From Umezawaea endophytica (GTDB taxonomy: Bacteria > Actinomycetota > Actinomycetes > Mycobacteriales > Pseudonocardiaceae), in assembly GCF_025061645.1 (NCBI RefSeq), contig NZ_JANYMP010000027.1, positions 45,565 through 109,564 of the forward strand: a stretch of DNA of 64,000 nt. Direction: 5' to 3'. Below, piece by piece: positions 31,990 to 40,191 of the stretch. The first letter of the stretch is position 1. Each line of letters starts with the position of its first letter. The notes beneath the pieces are model-generated. The model had not been told where the DNA came from. It saw nothing but the letters and a program-made list of their open reading frames with translations, and did no database searches. Made by a program: the position numbers and the translations under genes.

Positions 31990-34230
31990 ATGTGGAAGCC
32001 CAGCGCCTGCATCCTCTGCGAGTGCAACTGCGGGATCGAGATCCTGGTCGGCGAGGACGGCCGGTCGTTCGACAAGATCCGCGGCGACAAGCTCCACCCC
32101 GCGTCGGCGGGCTACACCTGCAACAAGGCGCTGCGCCTCGACCTGCACCAGAACGGGAACACCGGCCGGATCACGCGCCCGTTGCGGCGACGGCCCGACG
32201 GCACCTTCGAAGAGGTCGACTGGGACACCGCCATCAGCGGGATCGCCAGCCGTCTCGGCGAGGTCCGCGACGCCTTCGGCGGGAAGACGATCTTCTACTA
32301 CGGTGGCGGCGGCCAGGGCAACCACCTCGGTGGCGCGTACTCGCCCGCCAGCATGGCCGCGTTCGGCGGCCGTTACCGCTCGTCCGCGCTCGCCCAGGAG
32401 AAGACCGGCGAGTTCTGGGTCAACGCCCGCATGACCGGCACCATGATCCGCGCGGACTTCGAGCACTGCGAGGTCGCGCTGTTCATCGGCAAGAACCCCT
32501 ACCAGTCCCACGGCTTCCCGCGCGCCCGCTCGGTGCTCAAGGACATCGCCAAGGACCCGGCCCGGTCGATGGTCGTGATCGACCCCGTGCGGACCGAGAC
32601 GGCGGAACTGGCCGACTTCCACCTCCAGGTCCGGCCCGGTACCGACCTCTACCTGGTGACCGCGCTGGCCGCCGTGCTCGTGCAGGAGGAGCTGATCGCC
32701 GCGGACTGGCTCGCCGAGCACGCGGACGGCCTCGACGCCGTCACCGACGTCCTGCGGCGCGTACCCGTCAGCGACTACTGTGCCGTCGCCGATGTCGACG
32801 AGGCGTTGGTGCGCTCGGTCGCCGCCCGGATCGCCGAGGCGGACTCCGTCGCCGTGTTCGAGGACCTCGGGGTCCAGATGAACCGCGACTCCACGCTGGT
32901 GAGCTACGTCGAGAAGCTGGTCTGGTTGCTCACCGGCAACTTCGGCAAACGGGGCACCCAGTACGTGCCCTCCAGCCTGGTGCCGATCGGCCGTGACCGC
33001 GGGTATGCCGACGGCAAGGGCCCGCGCAGCCCGGTCGCGGGCGCGCGGATCATCAGCGGCCTCGTCCCGTGCAACGTGATCGCCGAGGAGATCCTGACCG
33101 ACCACCCGGCCCGCTACCGGGCGATGGTGGTCGAGAGCGCCAACCCCGCGCACTCCCTGGCCGACTCGGCCCGGATGCGCGAGGCGCTCGCCGCGCTGGA
33201 GCTCGTGGTCGTGATCGACGTCGCGATGACCGAGACCGCGCGCCTGGCCGACTACGTGCTGCCCGCGCCGACGCAGTTCGAGAAGTTCGAGGCCACCTTC
33301 TTCAACTTCGACTTCCCGCGCAACGTCTTCCACCTGCGACACCCCGTCGTGCCCGCACCGGAGGGCGTGCTGCCCGAACCGGAGATCCACGCCCGGCTCG
33401 TCGAGGCCGCCGGTGTGCTCACCGAGCAGGACTACGCGCCGCTGCGGGCTGCCGCGGCGGCAGGGCGCGCCGAGTTCGCGCAGGCGTTCCTCCCGATCCT
33501 CGCGGATCCGGTGAAACGGCGGTTCGCGTCCGTCCTGCTGTACCGCACGCTGGGGCCGACGCTGCCCCACGACGCCTCCGCGGCCGCTGTGCTGTGGATG
33601 GCCGCGCACGAGTGCGCCCGCAAGAACCCGGCGGGCGTCGAGAAGGCGGGCTACGGGTCCGGTTTCGGTGCGGGGGAACGGCTTTTCGACGCGATCGTCC
33701 ACGGCTCGCACGGGGTGGAGATCACCCACGACGAGGACGACGCGTCGTGGCAGCGCCTGCCCGGCGAGCGGATCAACCTCGACGTGCCGGAGTTGCTCGC
33801 CGCGGTGGCCGCGTTGCGCGACCGCGCTGTCCCGCAACAGGATCCGGACTGGCCGTTCGTGCTGTCCGCGGGCGAACGGCGTGCCTTCACGGCCAATACG
33901 ATCATGCGCGACCCCAGTTGGCGACGGCGCGACCCCGACGGCCGCCTGCGCATCAGCGCCACCGACGCGACGCGGCTGGGTGTCACGACCGGCGACCGGG
34001 TCAGGCTCACGACCCGACGGGGAAACGCGGACGTGTCCGTGGACGTCACGGAATCCATGCGGTCGGGCCACATCTCGCTGCCCAACGGATTCGGGCTCAC
34101 CGTGCAGGAGCGCACGGGCGTCGCTCCGAACGAGCTCACCGCCGCCGAGGACCGCGACGAGTGGGCGGGCACGCCGTGGCACAAGCACGTACCGGCCCGA
34201 CTCGAACCACTGGGAGCGGACCACGGGTGA
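31990..34230 (+). CDS. Molybdopterin-dependent oxidoreductase (BisC/FdhF family)
   Basis: The 746-residue protein has an N-terminal [4Fe-4S] site (CILCECNCGIEI, then YTCNK), the molybdopterin domain with FYYGGGGQGNHLGG, FIGKNPYQSHGFPRARSVL and ESANPAHSLADS, and the C-terminal molydopterin-dinucleotide-binding domain (RISATDATRLGVTTGDRVRL, LPNGFGLTVQ). This is a cytoplasmic DMSO-reductase-family enzyme, close to formate dehydrogenase alpha-like proteins. No Tat signal, membrane anchor, Fe-S partner subunit or FdhD-like maturation gene is nearby. The substrate is unknown. It is coupled to the upstream TetR gene. Confidence 0.9.
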   Translation: MWKPSACILCECNCGIEILVGEDGRSFDKIRGDKLHPASAGYTCNKALRLDLHQNGNTGRITRPLRRRPDGTFEEVDWDTAISGIASRLGEVRDAFGGKTIFYYGGGGQGNHLGGAYSPASMAAFGGRYRSSALAQEKTGEFWVNARMTGTMIRADFEHCEVALFIGKNPYQSHGFPRARSVLKDIAKDPARSMVVIDPVRTETAELADFHLQVRPGTDLYLVTALAAVLVQEELIAADWLAEHADGLDAVTDVLRRVPVSDYCAVADVDEALVRSVAARIAEADSVAVFEDLGVQMNRDSTLVSYVEKLVWLLTGNFGKRGTQYVPSSLVPIGRDRGYADGKGPRSPVAGARIISGLVPCNVIAEEILTDHPARYRAMVVESANPAHSLADSARMREALAALELVVVIDVAMTETARLADYVLPAPTQFEKFEATFFNFDFPRNVFHLRHPVVPAPEGVLPEPEIHARLVEAAGVLTEQDYAPLRAAAAAGRAEFAQAFLPILADPVKRRFASVLLYRTLGPTLPHDASAAAVLWMAAHECARKNPAGVEKAGYGSGFGAGERLFDAIVHGSHGVEITHDEDDASWQRLPGERINLDVPELLAAVAALRDRAVPQQDPDWPFVLSAGERRAFTANTIMRDPSWRRRDPDGRLRISATDATRLGVTTGDRVRLTTRRGNADVSVDVTESMRSGHISLPNGFGLTVQERTGVAPNELTAAEDRDEWAGTPWHKHVPARLEPLGADHG

Positions 34231-34311
34231 CGAGTTCGGCACGCAGCTCCCCCTCGGCTGTGGGAACGGCAGGGGTGCGTCGTTCACGGGTGAGTCTCTT
34301 GACGATGTCGA

Positions 34312-35322
34312 CTAGCGGGCAGCCAGCTCGGTGCCCTCGAAGACGTGGGCGACCAGTTCCGGGGAGTACGCCTGCACGAACCCGCTGTCCAGGTACTGGC
34401 GAATGCGGAAGACCCTGCCGTCCCGCAGCAGGCACACCTTCGCCTGACGCGTCGTGAAGGGGATGTCCGGGCGCAGGCGGGAAGTGCCGTGCAACTCCTC
34501 CTCGACCACGACCCGGTTGTTCTCGGCCGTCACCGCCCTGACGGTGCGCGTGAGCGTGCCCTCGAAGGCGGCTGTGGCCCGACCCGCCGCCGCGGTCAGC
34601 CGATCACGGCCCCTGATTCCCTTGCCCAGCAAGGGCGAGACGGCGATGTCGACCTCGTTGTTGAAGAACACGTCCTCGTGCAGGTACTCGGCCATCGACT
34701 CGTCACCCCAGCTACCGCTGAGCGCCAACGCGATCTCCTTGTTCGCCGCCAACCACCCGACGTCCCGCGTGATCGCGTCGGATTCGAGGCGCACCTCCGG
34801 CCCCGAGAGGCACCAGTCGCTGCTCCACGCGGAGTGCGCGGGCGGCACGTCGCCGTCGTCGAGCTTCGCCTGGTGCATGAACTCGGCGATCGGTCCGGCG
34901 TGGACGTTCAGGTACGCGGAGTCGCAGTACTCCCGCATCCGGACGACCTCGCCCCGACTCAGCTCGAAGACCTTGACGACGTGGAAGTTGTGCTCGACGT
35001 CCAGGTCGAACACGGTGCGCCCGGCGTGCACCAGGTATTCGGCGATGACGCGGTCGCCCTCGGCGGTGATGCTCTTGATAGCGCGGGTGTTGCCGTCCGG
35101 GTAGACGTGCAGCAGCGCCTTGCCCGCCCGGCGCATCTCGGAACGCGCGTCGTGCTGCCGGGCCTCGCGCTGCTCGGCGCTCTCCTTGCGGATGGGAGAG
35201 GTCTCGTAGTCCACCATGTGCCCCTCGAACGACGACTCGTCGGCGAAGCAGCGGTAGGTGGTTTCGCGGGTGAGGTCGTCGAGGACCACGCGGACGATCT
35301 TCTTGTTGGTTTCGAGGTTCAC
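34312..35322 (-). CDS. Tandem SnoaL/NTF2-like protein
   Basis: The 336-residue protein starts at GTG (VNLETNKKIVRVVLDDLT), chosen because AGGAGA lies 8 bases upstream; an ATG at 35355 would overlap an operator. Two similar SnoaL/NTF2-like halves are visible, about residues 1-165 (YRCFADESSFEGHMVDY, VFDLDVEHNFHVVKVFE, YCDSAYLNVH) and 185-336 (MAEYLHEDVFFNNEVDI, FTTRQAKVCLLRDGRVFRI, RQYLDSGFVQAY). NTF2-like cups act as isomerases, hydrolases or ligand binders in secondary metabolism. No catalytic dyad is certain here. It diverges from a TetR gene and shares its operators. Confidence 0.85.
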   Translation of the reverse strand: MNLETNKKIVRVVLDDLTRETTYRCFADESSFEGHMVDYETSPIRKESAEQREARQHDARSEMRRAGKALLHVYPDGNTRAIKSITAEGDRVIAEYLVHAGRTVFDLDVEHNFHVVKVFELSRGEVVRMREYCDSAYLNVHAGPIAEFMHQAKLDDGDVPPAHSAWSSDWCLSGPEVRLESDAITRDVGWLAANKEIALALSGSWGDESMAEYLHEDVFFNNEVDIAVSPLLGKGIRGRDRLTAAAGRATAAFEGTLTRTVRAVTAENNRVVVEEELHGTSRLRPDIPFTTRQAKVCLLRDGRVFRIRQYLDSGFVQAYSPELVAHVFEGTELAAR

Positions 35323-35358
35323 GGGTCGTTTCTCCTGTCCATCCTTCGGACCCATATA

Positions 35359-35423
35359 AGATGTGATCACACTTCTTATTTTTCCGACCGTACACCGCCG
35401 ACGTAAGATGCACAAACACATCT
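35359..35423. promoter_or_regulatory. Two TetR operators upstream of SnoaL and TetR genes
   Basis: Site 1 (35359-35376) is AGATGTG-ATCA-CACTTCT. Site 2 (35406-35423) is AGATGCA-CAAA-CACATCT. Both follow the 7-4-7 pattern AGATGTG-N4-CACATCT, with centres 47 bases apart, and lie between the divergent start codons. Two further copies lie downstream of the TetR gene. Confidence 0.8.
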
Positions 35424-35439
35424 CATCGGGGGTAGCCGG

Positions 35440-36036
35440 ATGCACCGCAGGCGAGGAAAAGACCTCGAAGAGGCCCTGCTCGGTGCGGCGTGGGCCGAGC
35501 TGAAAGAGCGCGGCTACGCCGGTTTCACCCTGGAGGCGGTCGCGAAACGAGCCGGGACGAGCACTCCGGTGATCTACCGCCGCTGGGCCAACAAGGCACT
35601 CATGGTCGAAGCCGCCATCGCCCACGAGAACACCGAGCGCGTCACCGAGACGCCCAACACCGGAACCCTGCGCGGCGACCTCGTCGCCATGATGCGGGCG
35701 GCCAACGACTCCCGGATCGACCTCCTCGTCGTCACCGCGGTACTCCTGGGCGGCTACTTCGAGGACATGGGCACGAACCCGGAGCAACTGCGCGAACAGA
35801 TCGTCGGCGATCGCCGTTCAGCGGCCGAGGCCATCGTCCAGCGAGCCGTCGACCGCGGCGAAGTGGACGCCGCCACCCTGCGACCACACCTGATCTCCCT
35901 GCCCTTCGACCTCTTCCGCCACGAGGTCCTGATGACGCTGAAACCCGTGCCCGAACAGGTCATCAGCCGGATCGTGGACGACATCACCCTGCCCCTCCTG
36001 ACGGGGCGGACGCGCGCCGACGGCAGGAGCGCCTGA
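35440..36036 (+). CDS. TetR-family repressor with C-terminal TetR_C_16-like domain
   Basis: The 198-residue protein starts MHRRRGKDLEEALLGAAWAE. The helix-turn-helix reads FTLEAVAKRAGTSTPVIYRR, WANKALMVE, followed by a helical ligand domain (LPFDLFRHEVLMTLKPVPEQ). It diverges from the SnoaL gene and is followed by an ABM lipoprotein gene. Four copies of one palindrome flank the gene, which makes it the likely master of this three-gene regulon. Confidence 0.92.
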   Translation: MHRRRGKDLEEALLGAAWAELKERGYAGFTLEAVAKRAGTSTPVIYRRWANKALMVEAAIAHENTERVTETPNTGTLRGDLVAMMRAANDSRIDLLVVTAVLLGGYFEDMGTNPEQLREQIVGDRRSAAEAIVQRAVDRGEVDAATLRPHLISLPFDLFRHEVLMTLKPVPEQVISRIVDDITLPLLTGRTRADGRSA

Positions 36037-36118
36037 GCGGGACGTCGCGGCACGCCGACCAACCCGTTGACCTGGACCGGATCGACGGCTGCTCCCTGCA
36101 CCCTGCCGCCATCAAATT

Positions 36119-36183
36119 AGATGTGTTTGCACATCTTGTCGCATCTGGGTACGGTCGAGCCCGTAAGAAGCGCGAACACTTCT
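36119..36183. promoter_or_regulatory. Two further TetR operators upstream of the ABM lipoprotein gene
   Basis: Site 3 (36119-36136) is AGATGTG-TTTG-CACATCT, a perfect 7-4-7 inverted repeat. Site 4 (36166-36183) is AGAAGCG-CGAA-CACTTCT, and is flanked by TA and TA so that the match extends to TAAGAAG/CTTCTTA. The centres are again 47 bases apart, exactly as for sites 1 and 2. Confidence 0.8.
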
Positions 36184-36241
36184 TATGTCGACCGGGCATC
36201 CGACGACCCGGCCCGATGCCGAGCCATGAACAGGTGAAGAC

Positions 36242-36658
36242 ATGAACGCTCGCAAGACGCTGGCCACCGGTGCGCTGCTCGCCCTCGCCATCCTGACCGC
36301 CACCGGATGCGGCGCGGCGGACGCGGGCGAGCAAGCGGCACCGTCCACGACCCCGGCGCAGGACAAGAACCCGGACACGGTGACCGTCCTGATCGAGATC
36401 CACGCGAAGCCGGGCCAGGAGCAGGAGGCCCGCGATGGCCTGCTGCACGCCATCAACACCTCCGAGAAGCCCGGATTCCTCGGTTCGCACGAGTACGAGG
36501 CCCCCGAGGACCCCGGCGCCTTCTACGCCGTGCAGGAGTGGGAGAACATGGAGGCGTTCCGGCAGCACATGGCGGACGCCGCCGCGGGGAACCTGGCCGA
36601 GGCGACCTCGATGCTCCGCGAGCCCCCCAAGACCGCAGTACTGCGCACCATCAAGTGA
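36242..36658 (+). CDS. Lipoprotein with antibiotic-biosynthesis-monooxygenase (ABM) domain
   Basis: The 138-residue protein has a lipoprotein signal peptide (MNARKTLATGALLALAILTA, lipobox LTATGC with Cys23), a Thr/Pro/Gln linker, and a dimeric alpha/beta-barrel ABM domain from about residue 46 (VTVLIEIHAKPGQEQEARDG, PGFLGSHEYEAPED, FYAVQEWENMEAFRQHM). ABM proteins are normally cytoplasmic cofactor-free oxygenases or quinone-handling enzymes, so membrane-anchored extracytoplasmic placement is unusual. The ATG lies 58 bases downstream of the fourth TetR operator and should be under that repressor. Confidence 0.88.
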   Translation: MNARKTLATGALLALAILTATGCGAADAGEQAAPSTTPAQDKNPDTVTVLIEIHAKPGQEQEARDGLLHAINTSEKPGFLGSHEYEAPEDPGAFYAVQEWENMEAFRQHMADAAAGNLAEATSMLREPPKTAVLRTIK

Positions 36659-36985
36659 CGTGGTGCCACCGCGTCGGCGAACAGACAGGCGCCCAGTGCG
36701 CAATACGGCGGCCCATTCGACCAACCACCTCACTTGGAATTCATCCCCTGACCGGCAGTAATGCACAACTTTGCCGATTTCCCGAGTGCACCTTCACAGC
36801 GGAAAACCCAATCTATTCCAAATCAGGCCCATATATCGGCGGCAAGTCTGATGACGCGGATTGTGAGACAGCCTCGCTTTCACTCCACCCGAAAGGGTGA
36901 GGTTAAATCCATTGTGGAGCGGTACACCGATTTCTATAGTGGACAACGGCGCGCCTCTCGCACTCAGCTCGGGAAGGTTGTCCTC
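36659..36985. other. AT-richer intergenic leader before the secreted lyase-like gene
   Basis: This interval is visibly poorer in G/C than its surroundings (for example around 36740-36950). No frame has coding bias, and an apparent in-frame extension from 36761 carries no signal peptide or recognisable domain. It probably holds the promoter of the downstream gene, but no confident -10/-35 pair can be named. Confidence 0.5.
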
Positions 36986-38104
36986 GTGAAATCAGCTTTA
37001 GCCATTCTCCTTTGCATGAGCATGCTCGGATCTTCCTACACGGCCGTTGCGGAAGAATCTGTATCCGCTTCCGGAAAGGGCGCACGATTCGAGGCGGAGT
37101 GGAAAACTATTCCGGCCATGGACGGCGATTACAAGGTGGTTCAGCTCACCACCTCCAAGGCGCTCGACAACAAGATGTACCTCGACGTGGATCCCTACGT
37201 TCCTTCGCTCAATTCCGTCGTGTTCATGTCGACCCGGGACGACGACCACGAGAACCTCTACCTCATGTCACTCGACAACGGCAGGTTCGTGCAGCTCACG
37301 GATTCCGACGACATCGACGGCGACCACGCCAACGTCTCGCCGGAGACCGAAGAGGCGTTCTTCGTCGAGAACCGGACGTTCACCAGGGTCAGCCTGCGCG
37401 CCCCGTACGAGGAGAAGAAGATCCGCACCGTGTCGGACAAGTACGACGTCAAGGGCATCGTCGCCCTGACATCCGACGGGAAGACGATCGTCTCGTCCCT
37501 GTACGACGAGGACGAGAACCGTTCCTCGCTCGTCACGATCGACGTGAGGTCAGGAGACCTCGAAACGGTCAAGAAGATCGACGGGAAAGTCGACCACGTG
37601 CTGATCAACCCGGTGCACGGGGACACGCTCCTCTTCCACGTGTACGGCGAGAACCAGATCGGTCTCGTCGACATCGGGACCAAGAAGAAGACACTCCTGA
37701 CCGATTCGAACGATCACGGCGTGCACCCGTTCTGGCAGGCCAATGGCCGGGATGCCGCTTTCGCGCAGCGGGAGCAGGGTGACACGCCGGAACAGGTGGT
37801 GACCTACAACATCCGCAAGGAGCGGTTCTTCAGCTACGACATCCGGGAGTACAGCAACCACTTCGCCATGAACCCGGCCCAGACGATCATCGAAGGAGAT
37901 GGGGGCGGCGAAACGCCTTACATTTTCTACTACTACATCAGGCCGGGCACGAACAAGGTCGACACCGTGAAGATGTTCAAGCACCGGAGCTCTTCCGCCT
38001 CGGAATCAGTGCACCCGCACGCCGCGTTCATCAACGACACGGACCTGATCTTCAACAGTGACGCGGACGGCAACGGCAACGTCTACCTGCTGAAGAAGAA
38101 ATAA
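36986..38104 (+). CDS. Secreted oligogalacturonate-lyase-like beta-propeller (PL22)
   Basis: The 372-residue protein starts at GTG behind GGGAAGG. The signal peptide VKSALAILLCMSMLGSSYTA is followed by a seven-bladed propeller with Ogl/TolB-type blades (VVFMSTRDDDHENLYLMSLD, FNSDADGNGNVYLLKK). The metal and active-site signatures of pectate-lyase family 22 are present: DHGVHPFW, SNHFAMNPAQTIIEGDGG, and ESVHPHAAF (HxH pair). Family enzymes are usually cytoplasmic and cleave digalacturonate; a secreted form is less usual. There are no other pectin genes nearby. G/C is lower than in its neighbours, suggesting a separate origin. A strong stem-loop follows. Confidence 0.8.
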   Translation: MKSALAILLCMSMLGSSYTAVAEESVSASGKGARFEAEWKTIPAMDGDYKVVQLTTSKALDNKMYLDVDPYVPSLNSVVFMSTRDDDHENLYLMSLDNGRFVQLTDSDDIDGDHANVSPETEEAFFVENRTFTRVSLRAPYEEKKIRTVSDKYDVKGIVALTSDGKTIVSSLYDEDENRSSLVTIDVRSGDLETVKKIDGKVDHVLINPVHGDTLLFHVYGENQIGLVDIGTKKKTLLTDSNDHGVHPFWQANGRDAAFAQREQGDTPEQVVTYNIRKERFFSYDIREYSNHFAMNPAQTIIEGDGGGETPYIFYYYIRPGTNKVDTVKMFKHRSSSASESVHPHAAFINDTDLIFNSDADGNGNVYLLKKK

Positions 38105-38150
38105 CAGCCCGACCTCTCGTGACACCACTGCGGGCGGGACCACCACCCCA

Positions 38151-38193
38151 CCCCGGTGCTGCGCGGTGAACTCCCCACCGCGCAGCACCGGGG
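38151..38193. terminator. Strong 18-pair hairpin terminator
   Basis: An 18-base perfect stem (CCCCGGTGCTGCGCGGTG against its exact complement) with a 7-base loop (AACTCCC) lies 46 bases after the lyase-like gene and 48 bases after the end of the convergent hydrolase gene. It is therefore well placed to terminate both. Confidence 0.85.
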
Positions 38194-38241
38194 CCCACGA
38201 CGCTCTGCCTGACCGTTCGATCACAGGGTGGGGCTACCGCG

Positions 38242-39555
38242 TTACCAAGGGGCTTCTGCCGCGATGTACGGCTTGGCGGGCAAGGATTCTCCGGTGAGGA
38301 AGGCGGCAACGGCCGCGCCGGTCTCGGCAGGCTTGTCGGCCAGAGCGGTGTGTCCGGCGCCGTCGATGGTCAGCATCGTCGATTGAGGGAACGTGTCGCG
38401 GTATTCGCGGGTCACCTCCCAGCGGAGGTAGTCGCACTGCGCGCGCAGGACCAGCACGGGGGTGCTGTTGTGGCGCAACGCGGGCCGGGGGTCGGCGGCC
38501 TTCGACGCCGAGGCGAGGGTGGCGACGTTGACCCAGAGGCTGTACCCGGCGGTGGAGTCGGCGGATCGGTCGGCCTCGGCGGTATCGGGGCACCCGGCAC
38601 TCATGTTGAGGCTGTGCACGAATTGTTGGTAGAGCCCGTCCGCCGTGTCGGCCGGCATCAACGTCCGGGCCGCGCGCAATCCGCCCACCTGGGCCAGGAA
38701 GAACGTGGCCGCGAACCGGGTGTGCTTCGCGAACTGGCCGCTCTGGTCGCTGTTGCCGGTCGGGGTGAGGCTGCCGTCGCTGAACGAGTCGCTGGACATG
38801 GCTCCGGGACTCGCGACGACCGCCTTCGCGACGTTGTCCGGGTGCGCGGCCATGTAGTGAGCGGTGAGTTGCCCGCCCCAGGACGAGCCGATCAGCACCA
38901 CCTTCGGGGCCGCCAACTTCTGCCGGATCGCTTCCAGGTCAGCGATGTGCCGGTCGATCGTGTAGTCCTTGGGATCGAGTCGGCTCGACTGGCCTGCGCC
39001 GACCTGTTGGTAGGTGTAGACGGCGAATCCGGCGGCGGCGAGGCGGCCGGCGAACTCGTCGTTCGTGGTGGACGGGGCTCCGGGGCCGCCGTGGACGAGC
39101 AGCACTGGCTCGGCGTGCGTCACCGTCCCGGCGGTGCGGGTGTAGCCGATGCGGGAACCGGTCGGCAGGTCCCAGTACTGGACGGCCGGTGAGTCGGGTA
39201 GCGGCGTGTAGGTCGCGGGTGCCCCGAACCAGGTCCAGGACAGACCGGCTGCCAGCAGGAGCGACACCGTGAGGCAAACGCCTTCGGTCAACCATTTGCG
39301 GCTCGTCTTGTGGCCGCCTCGGAGCCGAACCGACAACCGCGCCAAGCCGATTGCGCAGACAAGTGCGACAAGTGTGGCCACGACGTAGGACAGCGGCGCG
39401 TTCTCGGTCGTCTGTGCGGTCACGAGCAAGGCGGCGAAGTAGAGCAGGACGGCGATGAACACCGCTACGACCGCCAAGAGCCAAGCGGAGGCGACGCGGA
39501 ATCTGCCGGGTATGGACCCATTCGTCTTGGTAGACAAGGAAATCACATCGGTCAT
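38242..39555 (-). CDS. Membrane-anchored alpha/beta hydrolase (prolyl iminopeptidase-like)
   Basis: The protein is 437 residues from the ATG (an ATG 36 bases upstream is possible). Three membrane helices lie near the N-terminus (SAWLLAVVAVFIAVLLY, VVATLVALVCAIGLARL, EGVCLTVSLLLAAGLSW). The hydrolase domain is presumably extracytoplasmic, with oxyanion motif LLVHGGPGAPS, nucleophile VLIGSSWGGQL, acid in VLRAQCDYLRW and His in IDGAGHTALAD. The HGGPG motif is typical of the S33 prolyl aminopeptidase group. Substrate unknown. Confidence 0.88.
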   Translation of the reverse strand: MTDVISLSTKTNGSIPGRFRVASAWLLAVVAVFIAVLLYFAALLVTAQTTENAPLSYVVATLVALVCAIGLARLSVRLRGGHKTSRKWLTEGVCLTVSLLLAAGLSWTWFGAPATYTPLPDSPAVQYWDLPTGSRIGYTRTAGTVTHAEPVLLVHGGPGAPSTTNDEFAGRLAAAGFAVYTYQQVGAGQSSRLDPKDYTIDRHIADLEAIRQKLAAPKVVLIGSSWGGQLTAHYMAAHPDNVAKAVVASPGAMSSDSFSDGSLTPTGNSDQSGQFAKHTRFAATFFLAQVGGLRAARTLMPADTADGLYQQFVHSLNMSAGCPDTAEADRSADSTAGYSLWVNVATLASASKAADPRPALRHNSTPVLVLRAQCDYLRWEVTREYRDTFPQSTMLTIDGAGHTALADKPAETGAAVAAFLTGESLPAKPYIAAEAPW

Positions 39556-39714
39556 GCCTTCGAAGTTATCGGGACGGAATCGCTCCCTCATCCACCCACG
39601 GTGGCCCCTAGCGGTGGTCCTGCGGTATCAGTGCGGTGCTACCGCAGGACGACCACACGCGGTCCGGCGTGCTCGGATGACAGCCTGCCTTAAGGTGGTG
39701 CGTTGGAGGTCCAC

Positions 39715-40191
39715 GTGACAGAGCAGCGCAGCCCGGCCACGACGACGAGCAGTGCTGCGATGTCCCCCGCCGAGGTCTGGGAGACCGTCGACTTCTGGGC
39801 CGGTGTCCCCTGGCCGGTGTCCCGCGCAGACGCGCAGCGGATGGCGGTCGACCGTCTCGGCTGGGCGATCGAGGTCGAAGACGGGCTGGGGTACCTGGTC
39901 AACCCGGCCTTCACACCACCGGCGGTGTCGATGTCCGGCATCGACACCGTGTCGTTCGTGCGCTTCCGGATCGCGGACGCGGTCACCGAGGAGACACCGG
40001 CGACGAGAGCTTTCCTCGGTGACCTCTTCACGTTGGCGGTGCGCGAAGGGACGGCCCGGCTGGGGCGTCCGTCCACCAGGCGCGACCGCGGGCACACCGA
40101 CACGACCTGGGACATGGGGCCCGCCCAGGTCACCATCACGTTGTCGTCGAGGTCCGTGATGGTGCGGTTCCTCACCCCGGAAGGCCGGTGA
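39715..40191 (+). CDS. DUF6301 family protein
   Basis: The 158-residue protein starts at GTG (VTEQRSPATTTSS) with GGAGG five bases upstream. The body (MSPAEVWETVDFWAGVPWPV, AQRMAVDRLGWAIEVEDGLG, TWDMGPAQVTITLSSRSVMV) matches the actinobacterial family DUF6301 as I remember it. It is followed with a 4-base overlap (GTGA) by a TY-Chap-domain protein. Similar pairs occur near secretion or toxin-immunity loci, but no toxin is evident here. Function is unknown. Confidence 0.65.
   Translation: MTEQRSPATTTSSAAMSPAEVWETVDFWAGVPWPVSRADAQRMAVDRLGWAIEVEDGLGYLVNPAFTPPAVSMSGIDTVSFVRFRIADAVTEETPATRAFLGDLFTLAVREGTARLGRPSTRRDRGHTDTTWDMGPAQVTITLSSRSVMVRFLTPEGR

Noticed and set aside
31270-34287. 1005-codon open frame opposite the Mo-pterin oxidoreductase gene
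   Set aside because: It is a typical high-GC antisense frame with no domain; the plus-strand enzyme has clear motifs and codon bias.
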